This document shows positions 27,868 through 37,198 of a DNA stretch of 64,000 bases, piece after piece. How positions within the stretch are numbered: the first letter of the stretch is position 1; each line of letters opens with the position of its first letter. Source of the DNA: an uncultured Methanobrevibacter sp. (GTDB lineage: Archaea > Methanobacteriota > Methanobacteria > Methanobacteriales > Methanobacteriaceae); assembly GCA_947628455.1 (NCBI GenBank), contig CANQZY010000001.1:84613-148612 (forward strand), in the 5' to 3' direction. Both the position numbers and the translations under genes were made by a program. The notes under the pieces were generated by a model. The model made no database searches, was not told the origin of the DNA, and saw only the letters and a list, made by a program, of their open reading frames with translations.

Positions 27868-28365
27868 TTATATTGATTGTTCAATTATATTGTTAATATA
27901 TGTAGCAAATTTATCAATCTCTTTTATATTTAACATAGGTAATTTTTTACCTTCTTTTTTATATTTTAAAAGTAAATTATTTTTTGCTCTTTTTTCAAAA
28001 AAATTACCTTCATTAGGATTAATTTCATCACCAAAATTAGAACTTATAACAGAAGAATTGACAATATCATGAGAAAAAGTTTTATCAAAAATTTTCTCAT
28101 TATTATCTACACAATTAATAAATAAAGCTATTGGTTTTTCTTTTAAGGTTTTTATATTTCTAGAAATATATAGTTTTAAAGCTCCCTGAACTTTACCATT
28201 ATTTATAGAACCAGCTAATATAATAAAATCATATTTTAAAAGACAAGCAGTTTTTGCCTTTTCAATGGGTATTAATTGAGTTTGGCAATTAATTTTCTTT
28301 TCCAGTATTTTAGACGCTTTTTTAGTTGTTCTACTTGAAGTGGAATAAATTATAGCTATTTTCAT
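27868..28365 (-). CDS. Flavodoxin-like protein (HemG/Flavodoxin_5 type)
   Basis: A 165-residue protein that begins with the flavodoxin strand and FMN phosphate loop ([17 protein letters not shown]). A second strand [17 protein letters not shown] matches the HemG-like flavodoxin_5 pattern (GSI-xG). Family members use FMN for electron transfer or oxidise porphyrinogens. The partner is unknown. It lies between hisG (6 bp) and pyrB, probably in one transcript, with its stop codon joined to the pyrB ribosome binding site. Confidence 0.8.
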   Translation of the reverse strand: MKIAIIYSTSSRTTKKASKILEKKINCQTQLIPIEKAKTACLLKYDFIILAGSINNGKVQGALKLYISRNIKTLKEKPIALFINCVDNNEKIFDKTFSHDIVNSSVISSNFGDEINPNEGNFFEKRAKNNLLLKYKKEGKKLPMLNIKEIDKFATYINNIIEQSI

Positions 28366-28371
28366 AATTAC

Positions 28372-29232
28372 TTATATAATTCTCTCAATGGGTATAACAA
28401 GAATATCTTTTGCACCAGCATTTTTCAAGTTATTTATAAGTTTAAAAACTTCTTTTTCTTCTACAACAGCTTGTACAGCTACAGTATCTTTTTTAGATAA
28501 AACTTCTGAAATTGTTGGACCAGTCATAGAAGGCATTAATTTTTTAATTTCATCTAAATACTTCCTTTCTACATTCATCATAACAAGTTTTTTTCTATCA
28601 GCTTCAATTACACCAGCAATACTAGTAGACACCGCTTCAACAAGATCTTTTTTATTATCAAGGCTATTTTGATTTGTAATAAGCATTATTGAACTATCAA
28701 GAATATTTCCAATAACTTTAAGATGATTCATATTTAAAGTTGTTCCAGTACTTGTTAAGTCTGTGATTAAATCAGCAACACCAATAAAAGGAGCTACTTC
28801 AGTAGATCCACTTAAAGTAACGATTTTTAAATCTAAATCATGATCTTTAAGATATTTTTTAGTTAAATTTGGAAATTCAGTAGCTACAACCATATCATCT
28901 GTAACATCTTCAATTGAATTAATATTAGAATCTTCGGGTGATGCTAAAACAAGACTTGTTTTACCAAATTTCAAATCAGTAAGGTATATTACATCAACTT
29001 CATTTTCTTTTATCAAATCTAATCCAGTTATTCCCATATCTACTATTTCATCTGATACAAATTCAGGAATATCAGAAGATCTAGCAAACATAATATCAAT
29101 ATCTGGATTATATGTGGCTGAAATTAACTTACGGTTATTATTATCTTTTAATTCAATACCTGCCTTTTCTAATATGTTAATTGAAGGATTACTAATTCTT
29201 CCTTTAGATGGTATGGCTATTTTTAATTTCAT
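28372..29232 (-). CDS. hisG: ATP phosphoribosyltransferase, long form
   Basis: HisG catalyses the first step of histidine synthesis from ATP and PRPP. The 286-residue long form has the N-terminal KIAIPSKGRISNPS, the double periplasmic-binding-like catalytic domains with DMGITGLDLI and TDLTSTGTTLNMNHL (PRPP loop), and a C-terminal ACT-like HisG_C domain (about 212-286) for histidine feedback control. HisD (46852) and HisB (50840) are in the same window but in different transcripts, so the pathway is dispersed. Confidence 0.95.
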   Translation of the reverse strand: MKLKIAIPSKGRISNPSINILEKAGIELKDNNNRKLISATYNPDIDIMFARSSDIPEFVSDEIVDMGITGLDLIKENEVDVIYLTDLKFGKTSLVLASPEDSNINSIEDVTDDMVVATEFPNLTKKYLKDHDLDLKIVTLSGSTEVAPFIGVADLITDLTSTGTTLNMNHLKVIGNILDSSIMLITNQNSLDNKKDLVEAVSTSIAGVIEADRKKLVMMNVERKYLDEIKKLMPSMTGPTISEVLSKKDTVAVQAVVEEKEVFKLINNLKNAGAKDILVIPIERII

Positions 29233-29394
29233 AATATAAACATCTGTTATTAAATATTAAATATAATTTTGTATAATAAATTAAATTTTAGTATATATAA
29301 TATTTAAATAACATTTAATTATAAAAATTAATATAATACTTAATCTAATCCTAATTTTAGAATAAGAAACTATAAATTATTAAGGTGAAAATTA

Positions 29395-29607
29395 ATGTCT
29401 GAAATAGCAAAAGCACCTATCACAAGAATCATGAAAGAATCAGGTGCAGAAAGAATTAGTGATGATGCTAAAGATGCTATCGTTGATTATTTAGAAAAAG
29501 TTGTTAAAGATATTACAATTGAAGCAAATATAATTGCACAAGATGATAAACGTAAAACTATTAAAAAAGAAGATATAGAATCAGCTATTAAAATTTATAA
29601 AAACTGA
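29395..29607 (+). CDS. Archaeal histone (70 residues)
   Basis: A single histone-fold protein of the HMf type. It aligns as APITRIMKESGAERISDDAKDA, a long central helix, and DKRKTIKKEDIESAIKIYKN at the end. It differs from the second histone at 57011 by a more divergent middle helix and an extended end. It has a GGTGAAAATT ribosome binding site. It is followed after 43 bp by dadD on the same strand. Confidence 0.95.
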   Translation: MSEIAKAPITRIMKESGAERISDDAKDAIVDYLEKVVKDITIEANIIAQDDKRKTIKKEDIESAIKIYKN

Positions 29608-29650
29608 CTTTAACATTCTTTTTATTATTTTTTTTTAGGATGTAATTTTT

Positions 29651-30955
29651 ATGGATGATTATTCTACTATTTTAATTAAAAATGCCCGTATTTTAGGTAA
29701 AAATGAAAATATTCCTCAATCCCTTTTAATTAAAAATGATAAGATTGAAGATATAGGGTCTAATATTTCTCAATATAATGTTGATAAAATTATTGATGCT
29801 AAAAATAAAATATTAATGCCAGGATTGATCAATACTCATACTCACATATCTATGACTCTTTTTAGAGGATTAGCCGATGATATGAGTCTAAATACATGGT
29901 TAAATGATTATATATGGCCGACTGAATCTTATTTAAATGGAGAATATTGTTACATAGGTGCTCTTTTAGGAATAGTGGAATTAATTAAATCTGGAACAAC
30001 TACATTTAATGATATGTATTTTTATATGGAAGATATAGCAAATGCTGTAGATGATTCAGGAATTAGAGCATGTTTATCTTATGGAATGATTGATTTTGCA
30101 GACTCACAAAAAAGAGAAGATCAAATTAAAAAAAATCTTGAATTATTTAAAACTTGTAATAATACAGTAAATGATAGAATCAAAGTATTTTTAGGTCCAC
30201 ACGCACCATACACAGCATCTAAGGAACTATTGATGAAAACTCGTCAATTAGCAGATAAATTAAATACTAAAATTCACATTCATATATCAGAAACTAAAAA
30301 GGAAGTGGATGATATCATTAACCAAACAGGTCTAAGACCATTTGAATATTTAGATAGCATTGGATTTTTAGGCCCAGACGTTATTGCAGCACATGCGGTA
30401 TGGTTAAACGATGAAGAAATAAAAATCATTAAAAAACACAATGTTAAGATCTCTCACAATCCTTGTAGTAATATGAAATTAGCATCAGGAATATCTCCAG
30501 TATATAAAATGATCAATGAAAATATATGTGTAAGTATTGGAACAGATGGAGCATCATCTAATAATAATTTAGATTTAATAGAAGAAATGAAAACAGCCTC
30601 ACTTCTTCAAAAAGTCAATACTTTAAATCCTAAAGCCTTAAATGCATGTAAAACAATAGAAATGGCTACTATTAATGGAGCTTATACATTAGGTCTTGAA
30701 AATGAAATAGGTTCAATCGAAATAGGAAAAAAAGCTGATATAATATTAATTGACACTGAAAATGTTAATATGGTACCTGATAGTAATTACCTAGAATCTA
30801 ATATCGTATATGCAGCTAATGGATCTAATGTTGATACTACTATTTGTAATGGTAAAATATTAATGGAAAATAAAAAATTACTTACCTTAGATGAATCATA
30901 TATTTATAAACAAGCTCGAGCAGCTATTGAAGAGTTAAAAAATCTAAAAGATTAA
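29651..30955 (+). CDS. dadD: Deaminase of the DadD/MtaD amidohydrolase family
   Basis: A 434-residue amidohydrolase. Metal-binding motifs are GLINTHTHISMTLFRG (HxH, about residues 60-65), GPHAPYTAS, HIHISETKKEV, AAHAVWLND and IGTDGASSNNNLD (metal Asp). In methanogens this family acts as 5'-deoxyadenosine deaminase, recycling the product of radical SAM enzymes, and can also use S-adenosylhomocysteine or methylthioadenosine. The exact preference cannot be set from sequence alone. Two radical SAM enzymes are encoded in this window. It has an AGGATG ribosome binding site. Confidence 0.88.
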   Translation: MDDYSTILIKNARILGKNENIPQSLLIKNDKIEDIGSNISQYNVDKIIDAKNKILMPGLINTHTHISMTLFRGLADDMSLNTWLNDYIWPTESYLNGEYCYIGALLGIVELIKSGTTTFNDMYFYMEDIANAVDDSGIRACLSYGMIDFADSQKREDQIKKNLELFKTCNNTVNDRIKVFLGPHAPYTASKELLMKTRQLADKLNTKIHIHISETKKEVDDIINQTGLRPFEYLDSIGFLGPDVIAAHAVWLNDEEIKIIKKHNVKISHNPCSNMKLASGISPVYKMINENICVSIGTDGASSNNNLDLIEEMKTASLLQKVNTLNPKALNACKTIEMATINGAYTLGLENEIGSIEIGKKADIILIDTENVNMVPDSNYLESNIVYAANGSNVDTTICNGKILMENKKLLTLDESYIYKQARAAIEELKNLKD

Positions 30956-30964
30956 TATTTTTTT

Positions 30965-32617
30965 TTATCTTGGTTTAAATTTCATTTTATTTTTATTTAT
31001 AACAATACTTTTTTTCCATTTATCATTACTTTCAGGAAAATCAGATCTAAAATGAGCACCTCTACTTTCTCTTCTCAAAATAGCAGATTTAACAACTAAA
31101 ATAGCTACTTCCACCATATTTATTACTTCTAAAGCTGTTACTAAATCATCATTAAATTGTTTTTTATTCTTAACATTTAAATTATTTATTTCTTTTTTTA
31201 TTTTTAACAATTCTTTTAATGCTTTATTTAAATTTTTTTCATCTCTTACAATAGATACTTTTTCCCACATTACCTTTTTAATTTCATCTTTAATTTCTTG
31301 TGGTTTAATTTCACCGTCTTTAATTAAATTTTCTATTTTTAATTTTTCTTTTTGAACCATTTCTATGTTTGTTTCTATTTCGCTATTTTTACAAATTTCA
31401 ATAGCACTATCTCCAGCTATTTTACCAAATACTTGTGTATCAGCTAATGAATTCCCTCCTAGACGATTAGCTCCATGAATTCCTCCTGTTACTTCTCCTG
31501 CAGCTAATAAATTTTTAAGTGAAGTTTTTCCTTTTTCATCAATTTCTATACCTCCCATAAAATGATGTGCAGTAGGAGCTACTTCTATTGGTTCATTTTT
31601 AATATCAATACCTACATCTTGAAATTGTAAAACCATTGTTTCTAATTTTTCATCAATTAAATCATTATCTAAATGTGTAATATCTAGATATACTCCTCCT
31701 TTTTCTGTTCCTCTACCTTCTATTATTTCTTGATAAATTGAACGAGCAACCACATCTCTTGTAGCTAGTTCTTTTTTTTCAGGATCATATTTTTCCATAA
31801 ATCTTTCATTATCTTTATTTAAAAGAATTCCTCCTTCACCTCTAACAGCTTCAGTTACCAGAATTCCTTTTTTAGATTCTGGATAAACCATTCCTGTTGG
31901 GTGAAATTGTATCTCTTCCATATCTATTAAATTAGCTCCGGCATTGTATGCAATGGCAAACCCATCTCCATTTTTTTGGCATGTATTTGATGTTACAGGG
32001 AAAAGTTGACCTGCTCCTCCACTAGCTATTATCACAACTTTTGATTTAAAATAAATTATATTATTATTAGCTATATCATAGCCTACAGCACCAATTACTT
32101 TATTCGGAGATTTTTTTGATAAAACAAGTGAAATGATCATAATTTCATCTATAGTTTTTATATTTCTTTTTAAAATCTCTTCTTTTAAAGCAGTTATTAT
32201 TTCATGCCCAGTTCTATCTCCTTGAAAACAAGTTCTTCTATAAGTTTGACCGCCAAATTGCCTTTGATTTATTTTACCACTATTTTGACGATCAAATATC
32301 GCTCCATAATTTTCTAAGTCAATTAATCTATTAGGTGATTCATTTACTAGAATTTTTACTAATTTTGAATCATTAAGATAGCCACCACCTTTTAATGTAT
32401 CATAGACGTGTGTTTCAAGTGTATCATCGCCATCAACTGCTTTAAATACAGCATTATATCCTCCTTCAGCCATCCCTGTACATCCAGATCTAAATGTCAA
32501 TCCTTTAGAAACAATTAATGGTTCGAATCCTCCTTCATCAACTTCAATAGCTGCTCTTGAACCTGCTCCTCCAGATCCTATAATTAATACATCTGATGTG
32601 ATTGTTTTAATATTCAT
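30965..32617 (-). CDS. tfrA: CoM/CoB fumarate reductase, flavoprotein subunit
   Basis: TfrA reduces fumarate to succinate with coenzymes M and B as electron donors, forming the heterodisulfide. The 550-residue protein has the FAD Rossmann motif IIGSGGAGSRAAIEVDEGG, the flavin-linking region RSGCTGMAEGGYN, the active-site segments QFHPTGMV and HHFMGGI, GANRLGGNSLADT near the C-terminal half, and the succinate dehydrogenase-like helical end. The cysteine-rich TfrB subunit is not adjacent. The function links to HdrA (53812), which re-reduces CoM-S-S-CoB. Confidence 0.93.
   Translation of the reverse strand: MNIKTITSDVLIIGSGGAGSRAAIEVDEGGFEPLIVSKGLTFRSGCTGMAEGGYNAVFKAVDGDDTLETHVYDTLKGGGYLNDSKLVKILVNESPNRLIDLENYGAIFDRQNSGKINQRQFGGQTYRRTCFQGDRTGHEIITALKEEILKRNIKTIDEIMIISLVLSKKSPNKVIGAVGYDIANNNIIYFKSKVVIIASGGAGQLFPVTSNTCQKNGDGFAIAYNAGANLIDMEEIQFHPTGMVYPESKKGILVTEAVRGEGGILLNKDNERFMEKYDPEKKELATRDVVARSIYQEIIEGRGTEKGGVYLDITHLDNDLIDEKLETMVLQFQDVGIDIKNEPIEVAPTAHHFMGGIEIDEKGKTSLKNLLAAGEVTGGIHGANRLGGNSLADTQVFGKIAGDSAIEICKNSEIETNIEMVQKEKLKIENLIKDGEIKPQEIKDEIKKVMWEKVSIVRDEKNLNKALKELLKIKKEINNLNVKNKKQFNDDLVTALEVINMVEVAILVVKSAILRRESRGAHFRSDFPESNDKWKKSIVINKNKMKFKPR
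32409..32428 (-). repeat. Origin-box-like sequence inside tfrA
   Basis: On the minus strand the site reads GATACACTTGAAACACAC. It matches the oriC box core ACACTTGAAAC and its following ACAC exactly. It encodes part of DDTLETHVYD, so it may be a coincidence of coding. It lies about 7 kb right of the oriC boxes. Confidence 0.3.
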
Positions 32618-32768
32618 ACATATAATTTATAAAATTAATTATTAAAATAAGTTTATACTTAAATAAACATATTTACTAAATATATATTACACTATATCAA
32701 AATTATTTATATTAAAAATAATATTTAGCTATTTCAAATTCAAATATATAATTTATGAAGGTATATAT

Positions 32769-33149
32769 ATGAAAACTAAAGGTACAATAGTAACAGGTTT
32801 AGGAAAAGGAGCATATTTTATATCACAAGATGTTTACAAAAAAGAATTAACTAAAAATTGTGGATTTGAACCATATTCAGGTACATTAAACATTATAATT
32901 CCGGAAAAATACTTAGAAAAAATCAATAAAATTAAAAATAATTGCACGAATATAATAAAACCAAATGAAGAATTTGGAGCTGTTAAGTATGTTTCAGCTA
33001 TTTTAGAAGATTCTATTAAAGGAGCAATATTATTTCCAATAAAAACAGAACATAAAGAAAATTATATAGAATTTATCGCTCCATATAATTTAAAAGAAAA
33101 ATTAAACCTTAAAGATGGGGATATTGTAAATTTAGAAATTATAGAATAA
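32769..33149 (+). CDS. ribK: CTP-dependent riboflavin kinase
   Basis: Archaeal RibK makes FMN from riboflavin using CTP. The 126-residue protein matches the family: GTIVTGLGKGAYFISQDVY, FEPYSGTLNIII, FGAVKYVSAIL and the C-terminal LNLKDGDIVNLEI. The length is normal, and the N-terminal DNA-binding domain that some archaeal RibK proteins carry is absent. It is followed after about 260 bp by ribB on the same strand, so the two adjacent flavin genes may share control. Confidence 0.93.
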   Translation: MKTKGTIVTGLGKGAYFISQDVYKKELTKNCGFEPYSGTLNIIIPEKYLEKINKIKNNCTNIIKPNEEFGAVKYVSAILEDSIKGAILFPIKTEHKENYIEFIAPYNLKEKLNLKDGDIVNLEIIE

Positions 33150-33151
33150 AA

Positions 33152-33175
33152 CCTTTTACAGTTGAAATATATCTT
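33152..33175 (+). repeat. Origin-recognition-box-like element downstream of ribK
   Basis: TTTTACAGTTGAAATATA occurs here and is identical over 18 bases to box 2 at oriC, followed by TCTTTG instead of CCTCTT. It begins just after the ribK stop codon in non-coding DNA, about 7.8 kb from oriC. The match is too long to be easily explained by AT bias alone. Confidence 0.55.
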
Positions 33176-33410
33176 TGTATAAAAATATTTATATAAAATT
33201 TAAGAAAATAATATCCAAACTATTTTATAATTAACCATATAAAAAAATTTACTATATATTCTAATGGTTGGATGAAATTTTTCACAGGTGATATTTTTTT
33301 TTAAATAAGTCTATTGGTATAAACTGCTGATTTGGTGAAATTTCAAACAATGATAATAAAGAATTATAATTTGCTTTATATTAGTAAATAATTAACAAGG
33401 AGATATTACT

Positions 33411-34097
33411 ATGAATCAAGACTTAGAAAAAGGGTTTAAAGCATTAAAGAATGGAGAATTTATTTTAATCTATGATAATGAAGAAAGAGAAGGAGAAATA
33501 GACATGGTAATTGCTTCTGAATTCGTACAGCCCCATCATATAGCAAGTATGAGAGATAATGCAGGAGGTCTAATATGTAACTGTATACATCCATTTTACT
33601 GTGATAAGCTAGAATTACCTTTTATGAATGAAATCATAGAAGCAGCAAGCTCTACTTATCCTGTTCTTTCAACACTTGAACCAAATGATATTCCATATGA
33701 TGAACGTTCATCATTTTCTATATGGGTAAATCATAGAAAATCATTCACTGGTGTTACAGATCATGACAGAGCAATGACTATTCGTGAACTAGCATTTATG
33801 TTAAAAGAAGAAAGATATGATGATTTTGGTAAATTATTTAGATCACCTGGACATGTATCTCTTTTAAGAGGAGCAGAATCTTTATTAGCTAACAGAAGCG
33901 GACATACTGAAATGAGCCTCGCAATGTGTGAAATGGCAGGCATTACTCCTGTTTGTGTTGTTTGTGAAATGATGGATGGTAAAACAGGTCAAGCTACTTC
34001 ATTTAAAAATGCAAAAAAATTTGCAGATAAAAATAATTTAGTAATGCTTAAAGGTGAAGATATTATTGAAGCATATTTAAAACAACTGGATGAATAA
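33411..34097 (+). CDS. ribB: 3,4-dihydroxy-2-butanone 4-phosphate synthase
   Basis: RibB converts ribulose 5-phosphate to the four-carbon precursor used by RibH (454). The 228-residue protein has the loop and metal motif DNEEREGEIDMVIASEF (about 22-38), FTGVTDHDRAMTIR (about 116-128), SPGHVSLLRGAE and RSGHTEMSLAMCEMAG. It is the single-function archaeal form with no GTP cyclohydrolase II domain. A CAAGGAGATATT ribosome binding site lies upstream. The 261-bp spacer upstream contains an origin-box-like sequence at 33152 and a repeated GRTGAAATTT at 33271 and 33334. Confidence 0.95.
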   Translation: MNQDLEKGFKALKNGEFILIYDNEEREGEIDMVIASEFVQPHHIASMRDNAGGLICNCIHPFYCDKLELPFMNEIIEAASSTYPVLSTLEPNDIPYDERSSFSIWVNHRKSFTGVTDHDRAMTIRELAFMLKEERYDDFGKLFRSPGHVSLLRGAESLLANRSGHTEMSLAMCEMAGITPVCVVCEMMDGKTGQATSFKNAKKFADKNNLVMLKGEDIIEAYLKQLDE

Positions 34098-34191
34098 CAA
34101 TCTAAAAAGAAATTTTAATTCTAATACAAAAGCAATTAATATCCTTTATTTTATATCAAATAGAAAAATCTATAGTATAAATATATATTAA

Positions 34192-35685
34192 TTATCTATT
34201 AAATTTTTCTTGTAATTCTTGAAAATTTAAATATTTATTAAATTTCACAGGTTCTGCCATAGATATTATTTCGTCTACATTTAAACTATTTTCAATAGTC
34301 TCAAATGCTTTTTTAGAAAATTCATCATATTTTATTTCAATTTCAGGTGTATTACCTCTTTTTGTTAATTTTTGTTTTTCAATCGATTGTATATTAGATA
34401 TGTTTGTATTATTTTTAATATAATGTATTACATTATTAAATATATCTTGATTATATATTTTATTCAATATAATTCCTTTAACATTCCCACCCATTTTTTT
34501 AATTAAGTTTACATGTGATGTAATTTCAACTGCAGCAGATTCTATTCCTCCTTTATTTACACTACTAATTAATAATATAGGGACATTAGAAGAAATAGCA
34601 ATTTCTACACTAGAATAAGGAGTTATTTGATTTAAAACACCAGTTAAAATACTCATAACCCCTTCAATTAATATAATATCATAATCTGAGTTTTTAATTT
34701 TTTCAATAGATGTTTTAAAATCACTCCATCCTAAATTTCCAATTTTAATAGAATTATATTCTTCCATAGTTCCTTTTGTCAGATATAATCCAGGAACCAA
34801 ATCTCGTGCATCAGGTCCTATTTTTAAAAGCCCTACTTTATATCCTTTTTTTCTAATAGATCCTGCAAGTCCTGTTAAAATAAATGTTTTTCCGCTATCA
34901 GAACCATTACTTCCAATCATTAAAAATCTAGGTATTTTAAATTTTTTTCTACTAGATATTTTAATATTTGTTTTTATTCCAATTTCTCGATTAAGTTTTT
35001 TTTTAAACTCTTTATTTTTTATATAAATATCTTCAGGATTTTCAATATCAATGTAATCTAATAAATTTCTTACAATAGCTGGATTTTCATCTAAAATATT
35101 ATGAATTAGTGTTCCGACTACATTTCCATCATCATTTACAGCTCCTGAAAAGATATTATATTCATTGTTTTTATTTACATTACCATAATTCATTCTTTGT
35201 ATTTGCGAATAAAAAATAGGTTTTGCATCTCCTTTAATTTTTCCATAAGTATGGCAATGAAATCCAGTTATATAGTCTTTTATATTTTTTGTTATAAAGC
35301 TATTATCATATATTTTAGCTTTTACTCTATCTGAACTTATTAATGGCGAAAATTCAACATTGATAAGGCCTAAACCTTCTTTAATTATAGGATTTGGAGA
35401 ATTTCTTCCAATATCTACTTTATTTGACAAAAGCTGAAAACCTGCACAAATTCCAATTATAGGTTTACCATCTTTATTCATTTGTGTTATTTCTTTTTTT
35501 AAATTTTTTTTATAATCTTCGGATTCTACAATAGTCCCTCCAGGAATAATTAACACATCTAATTCATCTGAGGCTCTATTACCATTAACTAGACCTTGTG
35601 AGTTTACAAAATCCGTTGGAAGATTTCCAAAATTTTCAAATCCTGGAACAGATCCTTTAATGTATGTAATGCCTATTTTCACCAT
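34192..35685 (-). CDS. Domain-permuted glutamine amidotransferase / P-loop protein
   Basis: A protein of about 497 residues with a class I glutamine amidotransferase domain first (about 1-215) and a P-loop ATPase of the dethiobiotin/CobB type second (about 250-470). The amidotransferase has nucleophile motif GICAGFQLL (about residue 87), FHCHTYG and GTLIHNILDE with the catalytic His. The ATPase has Walker A SNGSDSGKTFILTG (about residue 258) and DIILIEGVMSIL. CobQ, CobB and CfbB have the reverse order, so this is a permuted arrangement. The substrate is unknown; an amide-forming step on a tetrapyrrole-like or other cofactor is a guess. ATG 35685 has AGAGG seven bases upstream. Confidence 0.75.
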   Translation of the reverse strand: MVKIGITYIKGSVPGFENFGNLPTDFVNSQGLVNGNRASDELDVLIIPGGTIVESEDYKKNLKKEITQMNKDGKPIIGICAGFQLLSNKVDIGRNSPNPIIKEGLGLINVEFSPLISSDRVKAKIYDNSFITKNIKDYITGFHCHTYGKIKGDAKPIFYSQIQRMNYGNVNKNNEYNIFSGAVNDDGNVVGTLIHNILDENPAIVRNLLDYIDIENPEDIYIKNKEFKKKLNREIGIKTNIKISSRKKFKIPRFLMIGSNGSDSGKTFILTGLAGSIRKKGYKVGLLKIGPDARDLVPGLYLTKGTMEEYNSIKIGNLGWSDFKTSIEKIKNSDYDIILIEGVMSILTGVLNQITPYSSVEIAISSNVPILLISSVNKGGIESAAVEITSHVNLIKKMGGNVKGIILNKIYNQDIFNNVIHYIKNNTNISNIQSIEKQKLTKRGNTPEIEIKYDEFSKKAFETIENSLNVDEIISMAEPVKFNKYLNFQELQEKFNR

Positions 35686-35713
35686 TTTCAAACCTCTTCA
35701 TTAGGTTTCTACA

Positions 35714-35738
35714 TAGACATAAGTTTCAAGTGAAAAAA
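35714..35738 (-). repeat. Origin-recognition-box-like element upstream of the amidotransferase gene
   Basis: On the minus strand it reads TTTTTTCACTTGAAACTTAT then GTCTATG. It shares TTTTTTCACTTGAAA and the following ATGTCT with oriC box 3 at 25411. It lies in the short spacer between gatA and the permuted amidotransferase gene, about 10 kb from oriC. Confidence 0.5.
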
Positions 35739-35749
35739 ATATTTTTTTA

Positions 35750-37117
35750 TTAAATATTTTCAAAAACACTCATAGCTTTAATGATTTTTAAATCTTCTAA
35801 TGGTTTGGCTTGTATTTGTAATCCTACTGGAATACCTTCAACTTCTCCAGCTTTAATACTCCCTGCTGGAATTCCTGCTAAATTAGCTATTACAGTTAAC
35901 ACATCATAGGCATATATTTCGAGTGGTTCTAATTTTTCACCAATCTTATAAGGTAATTTAGGCACTGTAGGACCTACAATTAAATCAACATTTTCAAGCA
36001 TTGTGTTAATCTCATTTCTAATAAGAGACCTTGCTTGAAGAGCTTTTTTATAATATTTACCACTAAACTCTTTTTGTGAAATATAAGAACCAATTTTTAT
36101 TCTTCTTAAAACTTCATCTCCACAAACATCTTCAATTCTATAACCATAATCTCTTCCATCATATTTTCTAGTAGTAGAAAAGAATTCAACATAATTAATT
36201 AAATAGTATGTTGGAAGACAAAGATCAATATGATTAAAACTAACTTCTAAAAGTTCTGCTCCTGCATCAACTAATTTTTGAATAGCTTTATTAACAGTTT
36301 TATTAATCTCTTCATCTGTCACATCTATAAATTCTTTACAAACAGCTATTTTCATTCCTTCAAGTGAAGTTTCATCTAATATTGATGTAAAATCAGGTGC
36401 ATTCCAATCAATAGAAGTACATTCACTTTCATCATAACTAACAATTGTATTTAAAGCAAGAGCAATTCCACTAACATCTTCAGATAATGGTCCAATTTGA
36501 TCTAAACTCATTGATAAATCTAAAAGTCCTTGTCTAGATACAGTTCCATAAGTTGGTTTGAATCCAACAATACCACAATGAGATGATGGATTTCTAATAG
36601 ATCCTCCGGTATCAGAACCAATTGCAATATCGCACATTTGACTAGCTACTGCAGCAGCACTACCACCACTTGATCCACCAGGTATTCTTCCAGGAGCAGC
36701 AGGATTTTGTGTTGGGCCGAAATAAGATGTTTCTGTTGAATTTCCTGCTGCAAATTCATCCATATTAGTTAAACCAATTATTATTCCATCTTCAGCTATA
36801 ATGTTTTCAATTACAGTTGCATTATAACTCCCAATATAATTATCCAATGTTTTAGAAGCAGCTGAAATTATAACATCCTCAACATTTATATTTGCTTTAA
36901 TTGCAAAAACAAGTCCAGCTAATTTTCCAACTTCCTCATTATTGGCTATTTTTTTATCAATTATTTTTGCTTGTTCAATTGCTTTTGCTTTATTATTTTC
37001 TAAAAATGCATTTATAGAATCATTTTTTTCATCTATAACATTGATGAAATTTTCCACATTTTCCCTTGCTGTCATTTCTTTATTTTTAATGGCATTTAAT
37101 TTTTCAATAACCTTCAT
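35750..37117 (-). CDS. gatA: Asp-tRNA(Asn)/Glu-tRNA(Gln) amidotransferase subunit A
   Basis: GatA releases ammonia from glutamine or asparagine for transamidation of mischarged tRNA. The 455-residue protein has the amidase signature: catalytic lysine in GLVFAIKANINVEDV (about residue 73), GGSSGGSAAAVASQM (cis-Ser, about 148-162) and SDTGGSIRNPSSHCG (nucleophile Ser). It has an AGGTGTTTTA ribosome binding site. GatB and GatC are not adjacent. Confidence 0.93.
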   Translation of the reverse strand: MKVIEKLNAIKNKEMTARENVENFINVIDEKNDSINAFLENNKAKAIEQAKIIDKKIANNEEVGKLAGLVFAIKANINVEDVIISAASKTLDNYIGSYNATVIENIIAEDGIIIGLTNMDEFAAGNSTETSYFGPTQNPAAPGRIPGGSSGGSAAAVASQMCDIAIGSDTGGSIRNPSSHCGIVGFKPTYGTVSRQGLLDLSMSLDQIGPLSEDVSGIALALNTIVSYDESECTSIDWNAPDFTSILDETSLEGMKIAVCKEFIDVTDEEINKTVNKAIQKLVDAGAELLEVSFNHIDLCLPTYYLINYVEFFSTTRKYDGRDYGYRIEDVCGDEVLRRIKIGSYISQKEFSGKYYKKALQARSLIRNEINTMLENVDLIVGPTVPKLPYKIGEKLEPLEIYAYDVLTVIANLAGIPAGSIKAGEVEGIPVGLQIQAKPLEDLKIIKAMSVFENI

Positions 37118-37198
37118 TAAAACACCTGGAATTTATTATACTAAGATCATCTATATTTTTTTAAACTTAAATACCTTTTTAATCATATATTATATATA

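Noticed and set aside
27857-27884. TTG 27884 as the certain pyrB start
   Set aside because: It overlaps the upstream gene by 17 bp, has no ribosome binding site, and extends the conserved N-terminus by several residues. Kept as a possibility only.
33270-33345. C/D box guide RNA
   Set aside because: A GGATGAA-like C box and a CTGA box are present, but the spacing and the internal C'/D' boxes do not fit the usual 50-60-base architecture.
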